A DNA stretch of 64,000 nucleotides, taken from the NCBI RefSeq assembly GCF_003987345.1, contig NZ_PIPP01000006.1, positions 101,049 through 165,048 on the forward strand. Direction: 5' to 3'. Source of the stretch: Aliidiomarina shirensis. GTDB lineage: Bacteria; Pseudomonadota; Gammaproteobacteria; Enterobacterales; Alteromonadaceae. Numbering within the stretch: position 1 is the stretch's first letter; every line of letters begins with the position of its first letter. A program made the translations under genes and the position numbers. The notes beneath the pieces are model-generated. The model saw only the letters and a program-made list of their open reading frames with translations. It was not told the DNA's origin and did no database searches. This document shows, in pieces, positions 40,127 to 49,429 of this stretch.

Positions 40127-40161
40127 TTTTACTTTGGTATGTGTGCACGTTGCCTGCCGTT

Positions 40162-40190
40162 ATTTATTTGCCAAGTGGTGGTAAATAAAT
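40162..40190 (+). repeat. Stem-loop between flgE and flgF
   Basis: ATTTATTTGCCA (40162-40173) pairs with TGGTAAATAAAT (40179-40190) with one G-U pair and an AGTGG loop. There is no T run, so it is not a classical terminator; it may be an mRNA stabiliser or processing site. Confidence 0.6.
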
Positions 40191-40226
40191 GCGGCGGATA
40201 GCAAAAGTAGTTTAGGAGTTCGGATT

Positions 40227-40970
40227 ATGGATCCAATGATTTACACCGCAATGGGCGGAGCCAAGCAAACGCTTGATGATCAGGGCGTGATTAATCACAA
40301 CCTTGCAAACGTATCAACAAGCGGGTTTCGTGCGCAATTAAGTGCTGTTCGAGCGGTTCCGATTGATGGTCCGGGCTCCTTAGCTACGCGTACGGCCGCC
40401 GTGGCGTCGACGCCGATGTTTGATGCAACCAGCGGCCCTATCAACGCGACTGGCCGGCCTATGGATATTGCCATGGGTGATAATCACTGGCTTGCGGTGC
40501 AAGGTGGTGATGGTAACGAGGCGTATACTCGGCGTGGCGATTTGAACGTTGATGCCAATGGCGTGTTAATGAGTGCTGGCCGTCCGGTACTGGGCGATGG
40601 TGGCCCAATTGTTATTCCATTAGGCGCTGAAATCACCATCGGTGACGATGGCACCATAACCATGAAAGGCGAGGGTGCTCGTTCAACGGAACTGGCGGAA
40701 ATCGACCGAATCAAGGTAGTAAACGCTGGCGCTGAACAGCTCGAACGTGGGCTGGATGGCTTATTTCGTGCTACTGATGGCGGTGTTCTTGGCCGTGATG
40801 AGAATGCCAAGATAGCTACAGGCGCGCTTGAGGGCAGTAACGTAAGTGCGGTAGAAGCCATGGTAGCCATGATCAGTAACCAACGTAAATTCGATATGCA
40901 AATGAAGGTTATTACCAGTGCCGATGAAAACTCTCAGCGCGCTAATAGCCTGCTTTCCGTGCAAGGCTAA
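40227..40970 (+). CDS. flgF: Flagellar basal-body rod protein FlgF
   Basis: Rod protein, 247 aa. The N-terminal stretch INHNLANVSTSGFRAQLSAV (about 22-41) and the C-terminal EGSNVSAVEAMVAMISNQRKFDMQM (about 205-229, key part) are typical of FlgF. GGAG lies 8 bases before the ATG. Start chosen as the first in-frame ATG after the flgE-flgF stem-loop. Confidence 0.95.
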   Translation: MDPMIYTAMGGAKQTLDDQGVINHNLANVSTSGFRAQLSAVRAVPIDGPGSLATRTAAVASTPMFDATSGPINATGRPMDIAMGDNHWLAVQGGDGNEAYTRRGDLNVDANGVLMSAGRPVLGDGGPIVIPLGAEITIGDDGTITMKGEGARSTELAEIDRIKVVNAGAEQLERGLDGLFRATDGGVLGRDENAKIATGALEGSNVSAVEAMVAMISNQRKFDMQMKVITSADENSQRANSLLSVQG

Positions 40971-40996
40971 TTCGTAGAAACGAATGGAGATAAAAC

Positions 40997-41779
40997 ATGA
41001 TTAAATCACTTTGGACCGGAAAAACAGGCCTGGAAGCGCAGCAGTTTCAGATGGACGTTATCACCAATAACTTGGCGAACGTGAACACCACTGGTTTCAA
41101 ACAATCGCGAGCAGTTTTTGAAGATTTACTTTATCAAAACATGCGTCAACCCGGTGCAATGAACAATGCGCAAGATCGCTTACCTTCGGGCTTACAAGTG
41201 GGTACCGGTGTACGTGCGGTAGCAACGGAACGTTTGCACACGCAAGGTGGTTTAGTAGCTACTGAAAACTCACGAAATCTAGCGATTAATGGTAAAGGCT
41301 TTTTTCAGGTATTGATGCCCGATGGCGAAGTGGCTTTTACACGTGATGGTAGTTTCCAACTAAACGAAAACGGGCAAATGGTTACTGCAAGTGGCTACCC
41401 GTTGGAGCCAGGTATCTTTGTCCCAGCCAACGCGTTAAGTGTCACTATTGGTGAAGATGGCATTGTATCGGTAACACAGCCGGGTAACCCCCAACCCACC
41501 GAAGTTGGCCAAGTAACCCTAGCGACCTTTATGAATGATACCGGCCTTGAATCTGTGGGCGGTAATTTGTATCGGGAAACTGCTTCATCGGGCCCACGCA
41601 ATGAATATAGCCCTGGTGACAACGGAACTGGACGATTATTCCAAGGTTATGTTGAAACTTCGAACGTGAATGTGGTTGAAGAGATGGTGAATATGATTCA
41701 AACCCAACGCGCATACGAAATTAACAGCCGGGCATTGCGGACGAGCGACGAAATGCTTTCGCGCTTAACGCAATTATAA
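40997..41779 (+). CDS. flgG: Flagellar distal rod protein FlgG
   Basis: Distal rod subunit, exactly 260 aa as in E. coli. [23 protein letters not shown] (core at about 20-38), [15 protein letters not shown] and the C-terminal [22 protein letters not shown] are all conserved. GGAG lies 8 bases upstream; it follows flgF by 26 bases. Confidence 0.98.
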   Translation: MIKSLWTGKTGLEAQQFQMDVITNNLANVNTTGFKQSRAVFEDLLYQNMRQPGAMNNAQDRLPSGLQVGTGVRAVATERLHTQGGLVATENSRNLAINGKGFFQVLMPDGEVAFTRDGSFQLNENGQMVTASGYPLEPGIFVPANALSVTIGEDGIVSVTQPGNPQPTEVGQVTLATFMNDTGLESVGGNLYRETASSGPRNEYSPGDNGTGRLFQGYVETSNVNVVEEMVNMIQTQRAYEINSRALRTSDEMLSRLTQL

Positions 41780-41820
41780 GCGTAGCGTTTTCGCACATGC
41801 TTAAGTTTCAGGAGTTTTTG

Positions 41821-42507
41821 ATGTTTAAATTAACCCAACAATCAGCTGCTAAAGCCATTTGTGTAGCCGTTGCCGCATTTGGGTTAGTTGCGTGTTCAGC
41901 CCCACCGAAACCAATTGTGGTAACCCAGCCAGAGCCAATTATTATGCCTGAGCGTGGTGCCGTACAAGCGAATGGCTCGATTTTTCAAGCACAGCGAGGT
42001 TACGCACCACTGTTTGAAGATCGCCGACCACGCATGGTTGGGGATATTTTAACTATTCTTGTTGAAGAACAAGTAAGTGCATCAAAAAGCAACCAAACCG
42101 CCGCTTCACGTGCAAGCAATGTAGGTATTGATATAGAGCAGCTGCCTGATTTCTTAGATTCACTTGCTGATCTAGGCCTCGATGTCAGCTCGGCGAGCGA
42201 TTTTACTGGGCAAGGTTCGGCCAGCGCGAATAATACCTTTCAAGGCACCATTACCGTACAGGTTTTGGAAGTGATGATGAATGGGAATTTACGCGTTCGC
42301 GGTGAAAAGCAAATCGCCATCAACAGTGGCGCGGAATATATTCGTTTCTCTGGAATCGTGAACCCTCGTTCTGTAACTGGCCAAAGCACTGTGCTTTCAA
42401 GCCAGGTTGCCGAAGCGCGTATTGAATACATCGGTGATGGTTATATTCATACAGCGCAACGTATGGGCTGGTTACAACGATTCTTTAACTGGGCGAGCCC
42501 ACTGTAA
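41821..42507 (+). CDS. flgH: Flagellar L-ring lipoprotein FlgH
   Basis: Outer-membrane L-ring subunit. The ATG at 41821 with GGAG 8 bases upstream gives a lipoprotein signal whose lipobox ends at Cys22 (LVACS); an upstream ATG adds eight unsupported residues. In 228 aa, DRRPRMVGDILTILVEEQV (about 63-81) and the C-terminal GDGYIHTAQRMGWLQRFF are the FlgH signatures. Its TAA overlaps a possible flgI ATG. Confidence 0.95.
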   Translation: MFKLTQQSAAKAICVAVAAFGLVACSAPPKPIVVTQPEPIIMPERGAVQANGSIFQAQRGYAPLFEDRRPRMVGDILTILVEEQVSASKSNQTAASRASNVGIDIEQLPDFLDSLADLGLDVSSASDFTGQGSASANNTFQGTITVQVLEVMMNGNLRVRGEKQIAINSGAEYIRFSGIVNPRSVTGQSTVLSSQVAEARIEYIGDGYIHTAQRMGWLQRFFNWASPL

Positions 42508-42518
42508 TGGTGATCAAC

Positions 42519-43622
42519 ATGAAAAAATTCTTAAGCATCATTATTCTCGGTGCCGCATTAATCGCCAGTTCACCGGCGCAAGCTGAGCGTTTAAAAGATT
42601 TAGCTGAGTTTGCTGGTGTTCGCGATAACGTGCTCGTGGGTTACGGCTTGGTTGTGGGGCTTGATGGCACGGGCGATCAAACTACGCAAGCACCATTTAC
42701 GGGCCAAAGCTTAACCAACATGCTTTCACAACTCGGGGTTACGATTCCTGCAGGCACGAATATGCAACTACGAAACGTAGCTGCCGTAATGGTAACTGCA
42801 GATTTACCGCCGTTCTCAATGCAAGGCCAGCGGCTAGATATAACGGTATCCTCGGTGGGTAACGCGCGTAGCTTACGTGGCGGCACTTTACTTATGACCC
42901 CATTGCGCGGTGCGGATGGCGAAATTTACGCTATTGCCCAAGGTAACCTTTTAATCGGTGGTGTTAGTGCTGAGAGTGGCGGCAGCCGCGAAACTATCAA
43001 CCATCAAGCGGCAGGACGTATTTCTCGCGGTGCGATTGTCGAGCGCGAAGTAGCATTGGCTCTGGGCAGCAACCAGGGTGAGCTTGAACTGCATTTGAAG
43101 CAAGCTGATTTCAGCACCGCGGAACGCGTGGTTTCACGAATCAACGATGAATTCGGTAATTTCGTGGCTGAGGCGGTAAATGGTCGAGTGATTCGCTTAT
43201 TTGGCCCGCAAGATGCGAATGAACGCGTTCGGTTCATGGCACGCGTAGAAAATATTGATGTCGACCCAGCGATCGGCCGTGCTCGGGTAGTGCTTAATTC
43301 ACGCACAGGTTCAGTAGTAATGAACGGAAATGTGCGTTTGAGCCAAGCTGCGGTTGCTCATGGAAACCTTTCGGTATCGATTGATACCCGTCAGCAGGTA
43401 AGCCAACCAGCACCTTTTTCACAGGGCGAAACGGTAGTAACCACGGATACTGATATTCAAATTACCCAAGAAGCAGGCACCTTAAATATGGTTGAAGGTG
43501 TGGATCTAATGGAAGTGGTGAACGCCTTGAATTCACTTGGCGCAAGCCCAGCTGATTTGATGGCTATTCTAGAGGCATTGAAAGCCTCAGGTTCGTTACG
43601 TGCTGAACTGGAGATAATCTAA
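42519..43622 (+). CDS. flgI: Flagellar P-ring protein FlgI
   Basis: Periplasmic P-ring subunit. The ATG at 42519 starts a clean signal peptide (KKFLSIIILGAALIASSPAQA) with GGTGA 5 bases upstream; an ATG at 42507 overlapping the flgH stop would add four residues and is equally possible. The 367-aa protein begins its mature part with ERLKDLAEFAGVRDNVLVGYGLVVGLDGTGDQ (key residues), and ends EALKASGSLRAELEII, as in other FlgI. The stop overlaps the flgJ start. Confidence 0.96.
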   Translation: MKKFLSIIILGAALIASSPAQAERLKDLAEFAGVRDNVLVGYGLVVGLDGTGDQTTQAPFTGQSLTNMLSQLGVTIPAGTNMQLRNVAAVMVTADLPPFSMQGQRLDITVSSVGNARSLRGGTLLMTPLRGADGEIYAIAQGNLLIGGVSAESGGSRETINHQAAGRISRGAIVEREVALALGSNQGELELHLKQADFSTAERVVSRINDEFGNFVAEAVNGRVIRLFGPQDANERVRFMARVENIDVDPAIGRARVVLNSRTGSVVMNGNVRLSQAAVAHGNLSVSIDTRQQVSQPAPFSQGETVVTTDTDIQITQEAGTLNMVEGVDLMEVVNALNSLGASPADLMAILEALKASGSLRAELEII

Positions 43623-43960
43623 TGAATGATACGTTTGGTACCCAAGCCACGCAGGCACGAATGGCACTTGATGTACAAAGTTTGAATCAGATAAAAGCCA
43701 ATAACCGCGTAGACGGAGAAGCCGGTTTACGCCAAGCTGCTGAAGAATTTGAAGCCGTTTTTTTAAATATGGTGATGCAGAGTATGCGCGAGGCTACAGG
43801 GAAATCAGAGTTGTTTGATTCGCCACAAACGCAACAGATGCAAAGCATGTATGATCAACAGCTCACGCGCCATCTTGCTACACGCGGAATTGGCCTAGCG
43901 GATCAATTAGTGCAGCAACTCCAGCAAGGCCCTGCTCAAAATCCGGCACAAAAGCCCTAA
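43622..43960 (+). CDS. flgJ: Short FlgJ: rod-assembly domain only, no muramidase
   Basis: Rod cap protein. The 112 residues cover only the N-terminal domain of the usual ~310-aa gammaproteobacterial FlgJ. LRQAAEEFEAVFLNMVMQSMREATGKSELFDS (about 36-67, key part) and MYDQQLTRHLATRGIGLADQLV are the family motifs. The frame ends at a normal stop followed by flgK's leader; no glucosaminidase sequence follows, so this is a natural single-domain form, not a frameshift seen here. The cell-wall lytic enzyme must be encoded elsewhere. Confidence 0.93.
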   Translation: MNDTFGTQATQARMALDVQSLNQIKANNRVDGEAGLRQAAEEFEAVFLNMVMQSMREATGKSELFDSPQTQQMQSMYDQQLTRHLATRGIGLADQLVQQLQQGPAQNPAQKP

Positions 43961-44021
43961 ATAACCTTAAGAATTCGCCTCCGCTGCCGATAATCTTCAG
44001 CACAGTTAAAAGGTAGGTCTG

Positions 44022-45629
44022 ATGAGTATTTTAAACACCGGCATTACCGGTTTGAACGCAGCGCAAACAGCGCTATATGCCACCAGTAACAATATCTCGA
44101 ATGTGTATACACCTGGGTATAATCGGGAAGTTGTTTTGCTTGGTGAAGCGAAAAACAGTGGCGGCGTGCAAGTAAATGGCGTGAATCGCCAGTTCAATAG
44201 TTTTATTGCTGAGCGCTTAAACAATGCGAATGGCAATCTTTCTTCGTTGCAATCGTATAAAACCCAAGCCAGCCAAATTGATAATCTCTTGGCTGATCCT
44301 GAGGCCGGCTTAGCGCCGCTGATGCAAAAATTCTTTGGTTCTCTTGGTGATTTAGCCGGCGCCCCTGCAGAACCAGCTGCCCGCGAAGGCGTGCTTGGTA
44401 ATGCCAATAGTATGGCAGCCCAGTTTCGTTCATTTGATAACTACCTGCATGATTTACAACGCACGGTAAACGGTGCTGTACAACTAGAGGTTTCGCAAAT
44501 TAACGATGTCGCTGGGCAAATCGCGATGTTGAACAAAGAAATCGCCTCTTCGGCTGCGGCTACTGGGCAAACCCCGAATGCGCTTCTTAACCAGCGTGAC
44601 CAATATGTTGCTGAATTAAGTAAGAAAATTGATATTCGCGTGAACGTTCAAGATGGCGGTGCATATAACGTATCTATCGGTAACGGCCAACCACTCGTTA
44701 CTGGGGATACTTCGTTTTCGCTTGAAGCTATGGCCTCTTCGTCAGATCCGGAGCGGACAGTTGTTGGCTACCGGGATTCTTCTGGCAACCTTCTGGAATT
44801 TAGAGAAGACCAATTCAAAGGTGGAGCATTAGGCGGTTTGATGAGCTTTCGCCGCGAGAGCCTAGATAGAATACAAGGCCAACTCGGCCAACTCGCCGTA
44901 ACCATGGCGCAATCGTTTAACGAGCAACATCAAGCAGGTGTTGATCTGAATGGAGATGCCGGCGGTGAATTTTTCAGTATTGGTGCTCCTTCGAGCTATA
45001 CAAACACGAAAAATAACGGTGATGCGGTTCTCGATGTTTCAATTGCCGATCTGAGTGAACTATCGGCAAGCTCTTGGGATTTAACGTTTAATGGTACAGA
45101 TTGGCAAGCTACGCAACGTGATACTGGCAACCGCATGAATGTAGCGCCTGATGGCGATGGTAATTTAAATTTTGCTGGATTACAGATTAATGTGAATGGC
45201 ACACCGGAAGTTGGCGATAGATTTCGTGTAAACCCGGTGCAGCGCGCAGCACGTGATTTCAACGTGCAAATTAATGATATCTCGAACATTGCTGCCGCTA
45301 CCTCGGCTGATTCTGGCGACAACCGCAACGCACTTGCTCTGCAAGATTTACAAAGTAGTCGCGTGGTTGGTGGCAACGCCAACTTCAGCCAAGCCTATGG
45401 CGCAATAGTGAGTGATTCCGGTAACCGGAATGCGGTGGTAAATGCCAATCTTGCCGCTCAGCAGGGCTTAACTGAACAGTTGCAGGCATTACAGCAATCT
45501 GAGTCGGGTGTGAACCTAGATGAAGAAGCGGCGAACTTAGTGCGTTATCAACAATATTACCAAGCGAATGCGAAAGTGATCGAGGCTGGAATGACAGTTT
45601 TAGAGACAATATTGTCGATCGCCCGTTAA
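44022..45629 (+). CDS. flgK: Flagellar hook-filament junction protein FlgK (HAP1)
   Basis: First junction protein between hook and filament, 535 aa. The N terminus SILNTGITGLNAAQTALYATS and SNNISNVYTPGYNREVV are typical, as is the C-terminal GVNLDEEAANLVRYQQYYQANAKVI (about 500-524, key part). AAGGTAGG precedes the ATG. Chaperoned by FlgN, encoded 8 kb to the left. Confidence 0.97.
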   Translation: MSILNTGITGLNAAQTALYATSNNISNVYTPGYNREVVLLGEAKNSGGVQVNGVNRQFNSFIAERLNNANGNLSSLQSYKTQASQIDNLLADPEAGLAPLMQKFFGSLGDLAGAPAEPAAREGVLGNANSMAAQFRSFDNYLHDLQRTVNGAVQLEVSQINDVAGQIAMLNKEIASSAAATGQTPNALLNQRDQYVAELSKKIDIRVNVQDGGAYNVSIGNGQPLVTGDTSFSLEAMASSSDPERTVVGYRDSSGNLLEFREDQFKGGALGGLMSFRRESLDRIQGQLGQLAVTMAQSFNEQHQAGVDLNGDAGGEFFSIGAPSSYTNTKNNGDAVLDVSIADLSELSASSWDLTFNGTDWQATQRDTGNRMNVAPDGDGNLNFAGLQINVNGTPEVGDRFRVNPVQRAARDFNVQINDISNIAAATSADSGDNRNALALQDLQSSRVVGGNANFSQAYGAIVSDSGNRNAVVNANLAAQQGLTEQLQALQQSESGVNLDEEAANLVRYQQYYQANAKVIEAGMTVLETILSIAR

Positions 45630-45718
45630 TTTTTGCTGATAACAGCCGATATATTGTAGTAAGTGAACAGCGTTAGCTTTGGCGAAGATTTTCGGCAAAG
45701 ATTCTAGGGAAAAGTAAT

Positions 45719-46675
45719 ATGCGTATTAGTACGGTTACCATTTTTGATCAGAACGTTTCATCGATGAATCGTCAGCAAGCGGAATTTATGAAAGTAGGCC
45801 AGCAAATGTCTACCGGTCGCCGTGTTGTCAACCCATCAGATGATCCGCAAGCAGCTGCGCGCGCCGTGGGTGTAGGCCAATCGATCGCGGTAACCCAACA
45901 ATATACTGATGCGCGAGTAAGTGCGCGAAATAGCCTTTCGCAGCAGGAAAGTGTGTTGAATAGCGTTGGCGATATGTTAACCCGTGCAAAAACACTCATG
46001 GTGCAAGCATCAAACGGTACGCTGAGTGAAACTGACCGTATCTCGGTATCTAGTGAAATGGAAGGTGTATACGAAGCGCTCGTTGGCTTAGCGAACACTA
46101 CCGATGGCACCGGCCGTTATGTATTTGGTGGTTACCGCGATGGCGAAGCGCCATTTACGCGTGCTGCCGATGGCACGGTGCAGTTTGAAGGTAGCACTGA
46201 AATGCGTCAAGAGCGGGTTGATGGCGATCGGTTGATGGAAGTTGGGCACACCGGCAACGATATCTTCTTAACTGCGCTGAGCAACGCGCGTCCAGCCGTT
46301 GATGGTACCCCAGCAAATACGAATTTATTCGCTAGCTTTGAAAACGCAATAGCCGCTTTACGCGCAGACGAAGGCACGTTATCGGATGCGGATCGAAAAG
46401 ATGTCTTTAGTAATGTAATGCGCGAATTCGATAATGCGCAGGATAATACGCTAACGAAGCGGGCTTCATTGGGTGCTCGGTTAAATGAGTTAGATACCCT
46501 CGATTTGGTGGCTGGCAATCGCACATTAGGCTATGAACAGCAATTATCGGATTTAGTCGACTTAGATTATGTACAAGCTGCTTCTGATTATAGTTTACGA
46601 ATGGTTGGATTACAGGCCGCGCAAAAAGCGTTTGTGGACATCAAAGGTTTAAGCCTGTTTAACTATCTCCGCTAG
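45719..46675 (+). CDS. flgL: Flagellar hook-filament junction protein FlgL (HAP3)
   Basis: Second junction protein, 318 aa, related to flagellin at both ends. N-terminal MRISTVTIFDQNVSSMNRQQAEF and GRRVVNPSDDPQAAARAV (key parts); the C terminus DYVQAASDYSLRMVGLQAAQKAFVDI is typical of FlgL. AGGG lies about 10 bases before the ATG. It is the last gene of the plus-strand flg run and meets fliR with only 10 bases between stops and no visible hairpin terminator. Confidence 0.96.
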   Translation: MRISTVTIFDQNVSSMNRQQAEFMKVGQQMSTGRRVVNPSDDPQAAARAVGVGQSIAVTQQYTDARVSARNSLSQQESVLNSVGDMLTRAKTLMVQASNGTLSETDRISVSSEMEGVYEALVGLANTTDGTGRYVFGGYRDGEAPFTRAADGTVQFEGSTEMRQERVDGDRLMEVGHTGNDIFLTALSNARPAVDGTPANTNLFASFENAIAALRADEGTLSDADRKDVFSNVMREFDNAQDNTLTKRASLGARLNELDTLDLVAGNRTLGYEQQLSDLVDLDYVQAASDYSLRMVGLQAAQKAFVDIKGLSLFNYLR

Positions 46676-46685
46676 ATTCTGGCTT

Positions 46686-47477
46686 TTATTGAATAGGCGC
46701 AAGTGCTTCGAGCATTTGCGCAATAAACTCCAACGCGTGAGTAAATAGGGCTTGCACGAAAGTGCCGAGCTGCGTTGTGAGTATCATAATTAAGAACAAA
46801 CCCATAGTAAGCGATAGTGGGAAACCAATCGAAAATACAGTGAGCTGAGGTGCAGAGCGATTAAGAATACCGAGTGTAAGGTTGATAATCAGTAACGCCC
46901 CAAATACCGGTAGCGCCAGCAATATCCCCGATGAGAAAATAACCCCACCAAAACGCGCAAAGGCTTCAAACGCATTCAAGTTTAAACCTGCGGTACCTAT
47001 GGGCAACTGCTCAAAGGAAAATGCGATAACTTCTAGCATTATTAAATGCCCATTCAACGCCAAGTACAGCAGAATCGTAAACGCATGTAGTAGCCGCGAT
47101 AAGATCATGGTGTTTGCACCGCTATCGGGCGAAAAGAAGGTGGCGAACGCTAACCCCATCTGCAAACCAATAAACTCACCTGCCGCCATGACTACTGCAA
47201 ACGCTATTTGCATTACTAAGCCCATGGCAACGCCAATTAAAACCTGCTCTACAATAATACCAAACCCGGCCCATGAGTATATGGGTACATCGGGCATGGC
47301 TGGAATAACTGGCGCCATAACAATGGCTAATGCTGCGCCAAAAGCTATTCGTAGTTGAACAGGAATGCGTGAATGACCAAATACGGGAGCAGACACCATA
47401 AAGCTGGTGATGCGAAACAGAGGCCAGATAAAGGCTACTATCCAACCCTGTAGCTGCAGAAAGGTTACTTCAATCAT
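46686..47477 (-). CDS. fliR: Flagellar export apparatus protein FliR
   Basis: Export-gate membrane protein, 263 aa with about six hydrophobic segments. FRITSFMVSAPVFGHSRIPVQLRI (about 22-45, key part) and GEFIGLQMGLAFATFFSPDSGANT are typical. It is the last gene of the minus-strand fli run. flhB, which usually follows fliR, is absent because the convergent flgL comes next. Confidence 0.95.
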   Translation of the reverse strand: MIEVTFLQLQGWIVAFIWPLFRITSFMVSAPVFGHSRIPVQLRIAFGAALAIVMAPVIPAMPDVPIYSWAGFGIIVEQVLIGVAMGLVMQIAFAVVMAAGEFIGLQMGLAFATFFSPDSGANTMILSRLLHAFTILLYLALNGHLIMLEVIAFSFEQLPIGTAGLNLNAFEAFARFGGVIFSSGILLALPVFGALLIINLTLGILNRSAPQLTVFSIGFPLSLTMGLFLIMILTTQLGTFVQALFTHALEFIAQMLEALAPIQ

Positions 47478-47497
47478 GGTGCAACCGGAACACTACG

Positions 47498-47767
47498 CTA
47501 TTGCACCATGGTAGGAATACTGGTGAATAGCTCAGTGGTGTAATCAATAATTAATTGAAGTAAAAAAGGCCCAATGACTACGAGCATGATCACTACCCCA
47601 AGAATTTTCGGGATGAAGGAAAGGGTCATTTCGTTGATTTGCGTAGCGGCTTGGAACAAGCTTACGATTAAGCCGATAAGCAATGCAGTAAGCAACAAGG
47701 GGCCTGCGAGATAAAGCGCTACGCGCATGCCTTGATAAGCGATGGTCATAACTTGTTCTGGATTCAT
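47498..47767 (-). CDS. fliQ: Flagellar export apparatus protein FliQ
   Basis: Two-helix export-gate subunit of 89 aa, the normal size. GPLLLTALLIGLIVSLFQAATQI (about 22-44, key part) and MTLSFIPKILGV are the family signature. It sits between fliP (14 bases upstream) and fliR (20 bases downstream). Confidence 0.95.
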   Translation of the reverse strand: MNPEQVMTIAYQGMRVALYLAGPLLLTALLIGLIVSLFQAATQINEMTLSFIPKILGVVIMLVVIGPFLLQLIIDYTTELFTSIPTMVQ

Positions 47768-47781
47768 CGGTTACCCCCTAG

Positions 47782-48546
47782 CTAAAAGTAGAAGCTTGCA
47801 GCAAGTGAACCAATAATCAGTTGCCAACCATCAACCAATACAAACAGCATGAGCTTGAACGGCAGAGAGATAGTAGCGGGTGGCACCATCATCATACCGA
47901 GCGCCATCAATACACTAGCCACAACCAAATCGATAATCAGAAATGGAATAAATATCGTGAAGCCGATTTGGAATGCCGTTTTTAATTCACTAGTAACAAA
48001 CGATGGAATCAATACATGCATTGGCAACTCTTCCGGTCCTTGAATTGGTCCGATATCGGCAAGACGCACGAAGAGTTCTAGATCGCCTTGGCGTGTTTGC
48101 GCGAGCATGAATTCACGCAGCGGTTCTGCAGCGAGGGGCAGGAATTCTTGAAAGCCAATGGCATCTTCACTGAGCGGAACCCACGCCGTTTCATATATCT
48201 GTGCAAGTACCGGCGACATAATGAAAAATGTAAGAAATAGAGCGATGCCCAGTAACACTTGGTTAGGTGGCGCTGATTGCGTACCCATGGCGGTACGTAG
48301 GAGGCCAAGTACGATAATAATTCGGGCGAAGCTCGTCATCATTAGCAGGCCGGCGGGTAAAAACGCCATGCTACTGAGGAGTAATAGTGTTTGTAACGGC
48401 ACGGACCAGCGTTGAGTGCCATCTTCACCGGTGGTGCTGGTTATTGTTGGCAGTTCTTGTGCGAGTACTTCAGTAGGCAAAAAAAGCGCAATTGCGCTCA
48501 AAATTAAAATACCAACACCGAACCATGCTTTGTGGGAATACGTCAT
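47782..48546 (-). CDS. fliP: Flagellar export apparatus protein FliP
   Basis: Core of the export gate, 254 aa. A signal peptide or first helix (about 8-28) precedes the periplasmic part. [21 protein letters not shown] (about 71-91, key part), [18 protein letters not shown] and [21 protein letters not shown] are conserved. Its start overlaps the fliO stop by 4 bases. Confidence 0.96.
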   Translation of the reverse strand: MTYSHKAWFGVGILILSAIALFLPTEVLAQELPTITSTTGEDGTQRWSVPLQTLLLLSSMAFLPAGLLMMTSFARIIIVLGLLRTAMGTQSAPPNQVLLGIALFLTFFIMSPVLAQIYETAWVPLSEDAIGFQEFLPLAAEPLREFMLAQTRQGDLELFVRLADIGPIQGPEELPMHVLIPSFVTSELKTAFQIGFTIFIPFLIIDLVVASVLMALGMMMVPPATISLPFKLMLFVLVDGWQLIIGSLAASFYF

Positions 48547-48980
48547 TTCTTGCTACCTTTGTGATCGCTACTCGCCTTTTGCTTTGCTTTTAAGAGATTC
48601 GCAAACGGGCTAAGAATCGGGTTCACATGGCCATTTTCTGTTGCCGAGGGTTCTTTCTCGATCGCAGTGATTTCGGGGATAGCTACTTCACTAAGCCGAT
48701 TCACACTTCCTGGGGCTACGCCTAGTACCAAGCGTTTCCCTTCTACATCTACTACCACAATACGTTCTTTTCCACCTAGGCTTGCACTGGTGATAACCTG
48801 AATTTTATTGGTTGTGCTTGGCAACCAGCTACTGCCCATGCGGCGAAAAATCCAAGCACATACCAAAATAATAACAATAACTAAAATTAACGAAGCGGAC
48901 ACTTTACCAAGCAGAGTAAGGCTTGACACCACATCGGTGCCCGCCGGAGTACTCGCCGCATTCGTAGTGTTTGTGATCAT
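48543..48980 (-). CDS. fliO: Flagellar biosynthesis protein FliO
   Basis: Poorly conserved membrane protein that helps FliP assemble. It has 145 aa with one transmembrane helix (about 31-50: [19 protein letters not shown]) and a cytoplasmic domain with [29 protein letters not shown] (about 65-93, key part). It overlaps fliN and fliP by 4 bases each, which together with position makes the call secure. Confidence 0.93.
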   Translation of the reverse strand: MITNTTNAASTPAGTDVVSSLTLLGKVSASLILVIVIILVCAWIFRRMGSSWLPSTTNKIQVITSASLGGKERIVVVDVEGKRLVLGVAPGSVNRLSEVAIPEITAIEKEPSATENGHVNPILSPFANLLKAKQKASSDHKGSKK

Positions 48981-49429
48981 CGATTCAGTTTCTGTACACG
49001 TTCTGCTGGCGTTACTATTTCAGTGATTCGAATACCGTACTTATCATCAAGAACCACCACTTCGCCCTGGGCAATGAGGTAACCATTGATGAGAATATCC
49101 ATAGGTTCACCCGCTAAGCCATCGAGTTCAACAACTGAGCCTTGCGCCAGTTCTAATAGCTGCTTAATGGTGATTCGCGTGCGGCCAAGTTCAACACTGA
49201 GCTTTACCGGAATATCCATGATGATATCTAAATCGCTGGCGCTAGCCCCACGATTGGTACTTTCGAGCGGTTTAAATACCCGATCTCCGGCCGATTGCGG
49301 ATTCCCAGCAGCTTGCTCTTCTTCGAGTACATCTGCCCACGGATCTTGATTTCCGCTTTCTGAGCTACCTTGTGTGGCCTTTTTAGGTTGCTCTTCAGCA
49401 TCCTTATTCGGCTTTTTATCATCAGTCAT
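48977..49429 (-). CDS. fliN: Flagellar motor switch protein FliN
   Basis: C-ring subunit. The ATG at 49429 is preferred since GAGGA lies 8 bases upstream; another ATG at 49435 is too close to that site. In 150 aa, a charged N-terminal extension of about 65 residues (K, Q, E, S) precedes the SpoA domain: DIPVKLSVELGRTRITIKQLLEL (about 75-97, key part) and GEVVVLDDKYGIRITEIV. It overlaps the fliM end by 8 bases. Confidence 0.95.
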   Translation of the reverse strand: MTDDKKPNKDAEEQPKKATQGSSESGNQDPWADVLEEEQAAGNPQSAGDRVFKPLESTNRGASASDLDIIMDIPVKLSVELGRTRITIKQLLELAQGSVVELDGLAGEPMDILINGYLIAQGEVVVLDDKYGIRITEIVTPAERVQKLNR

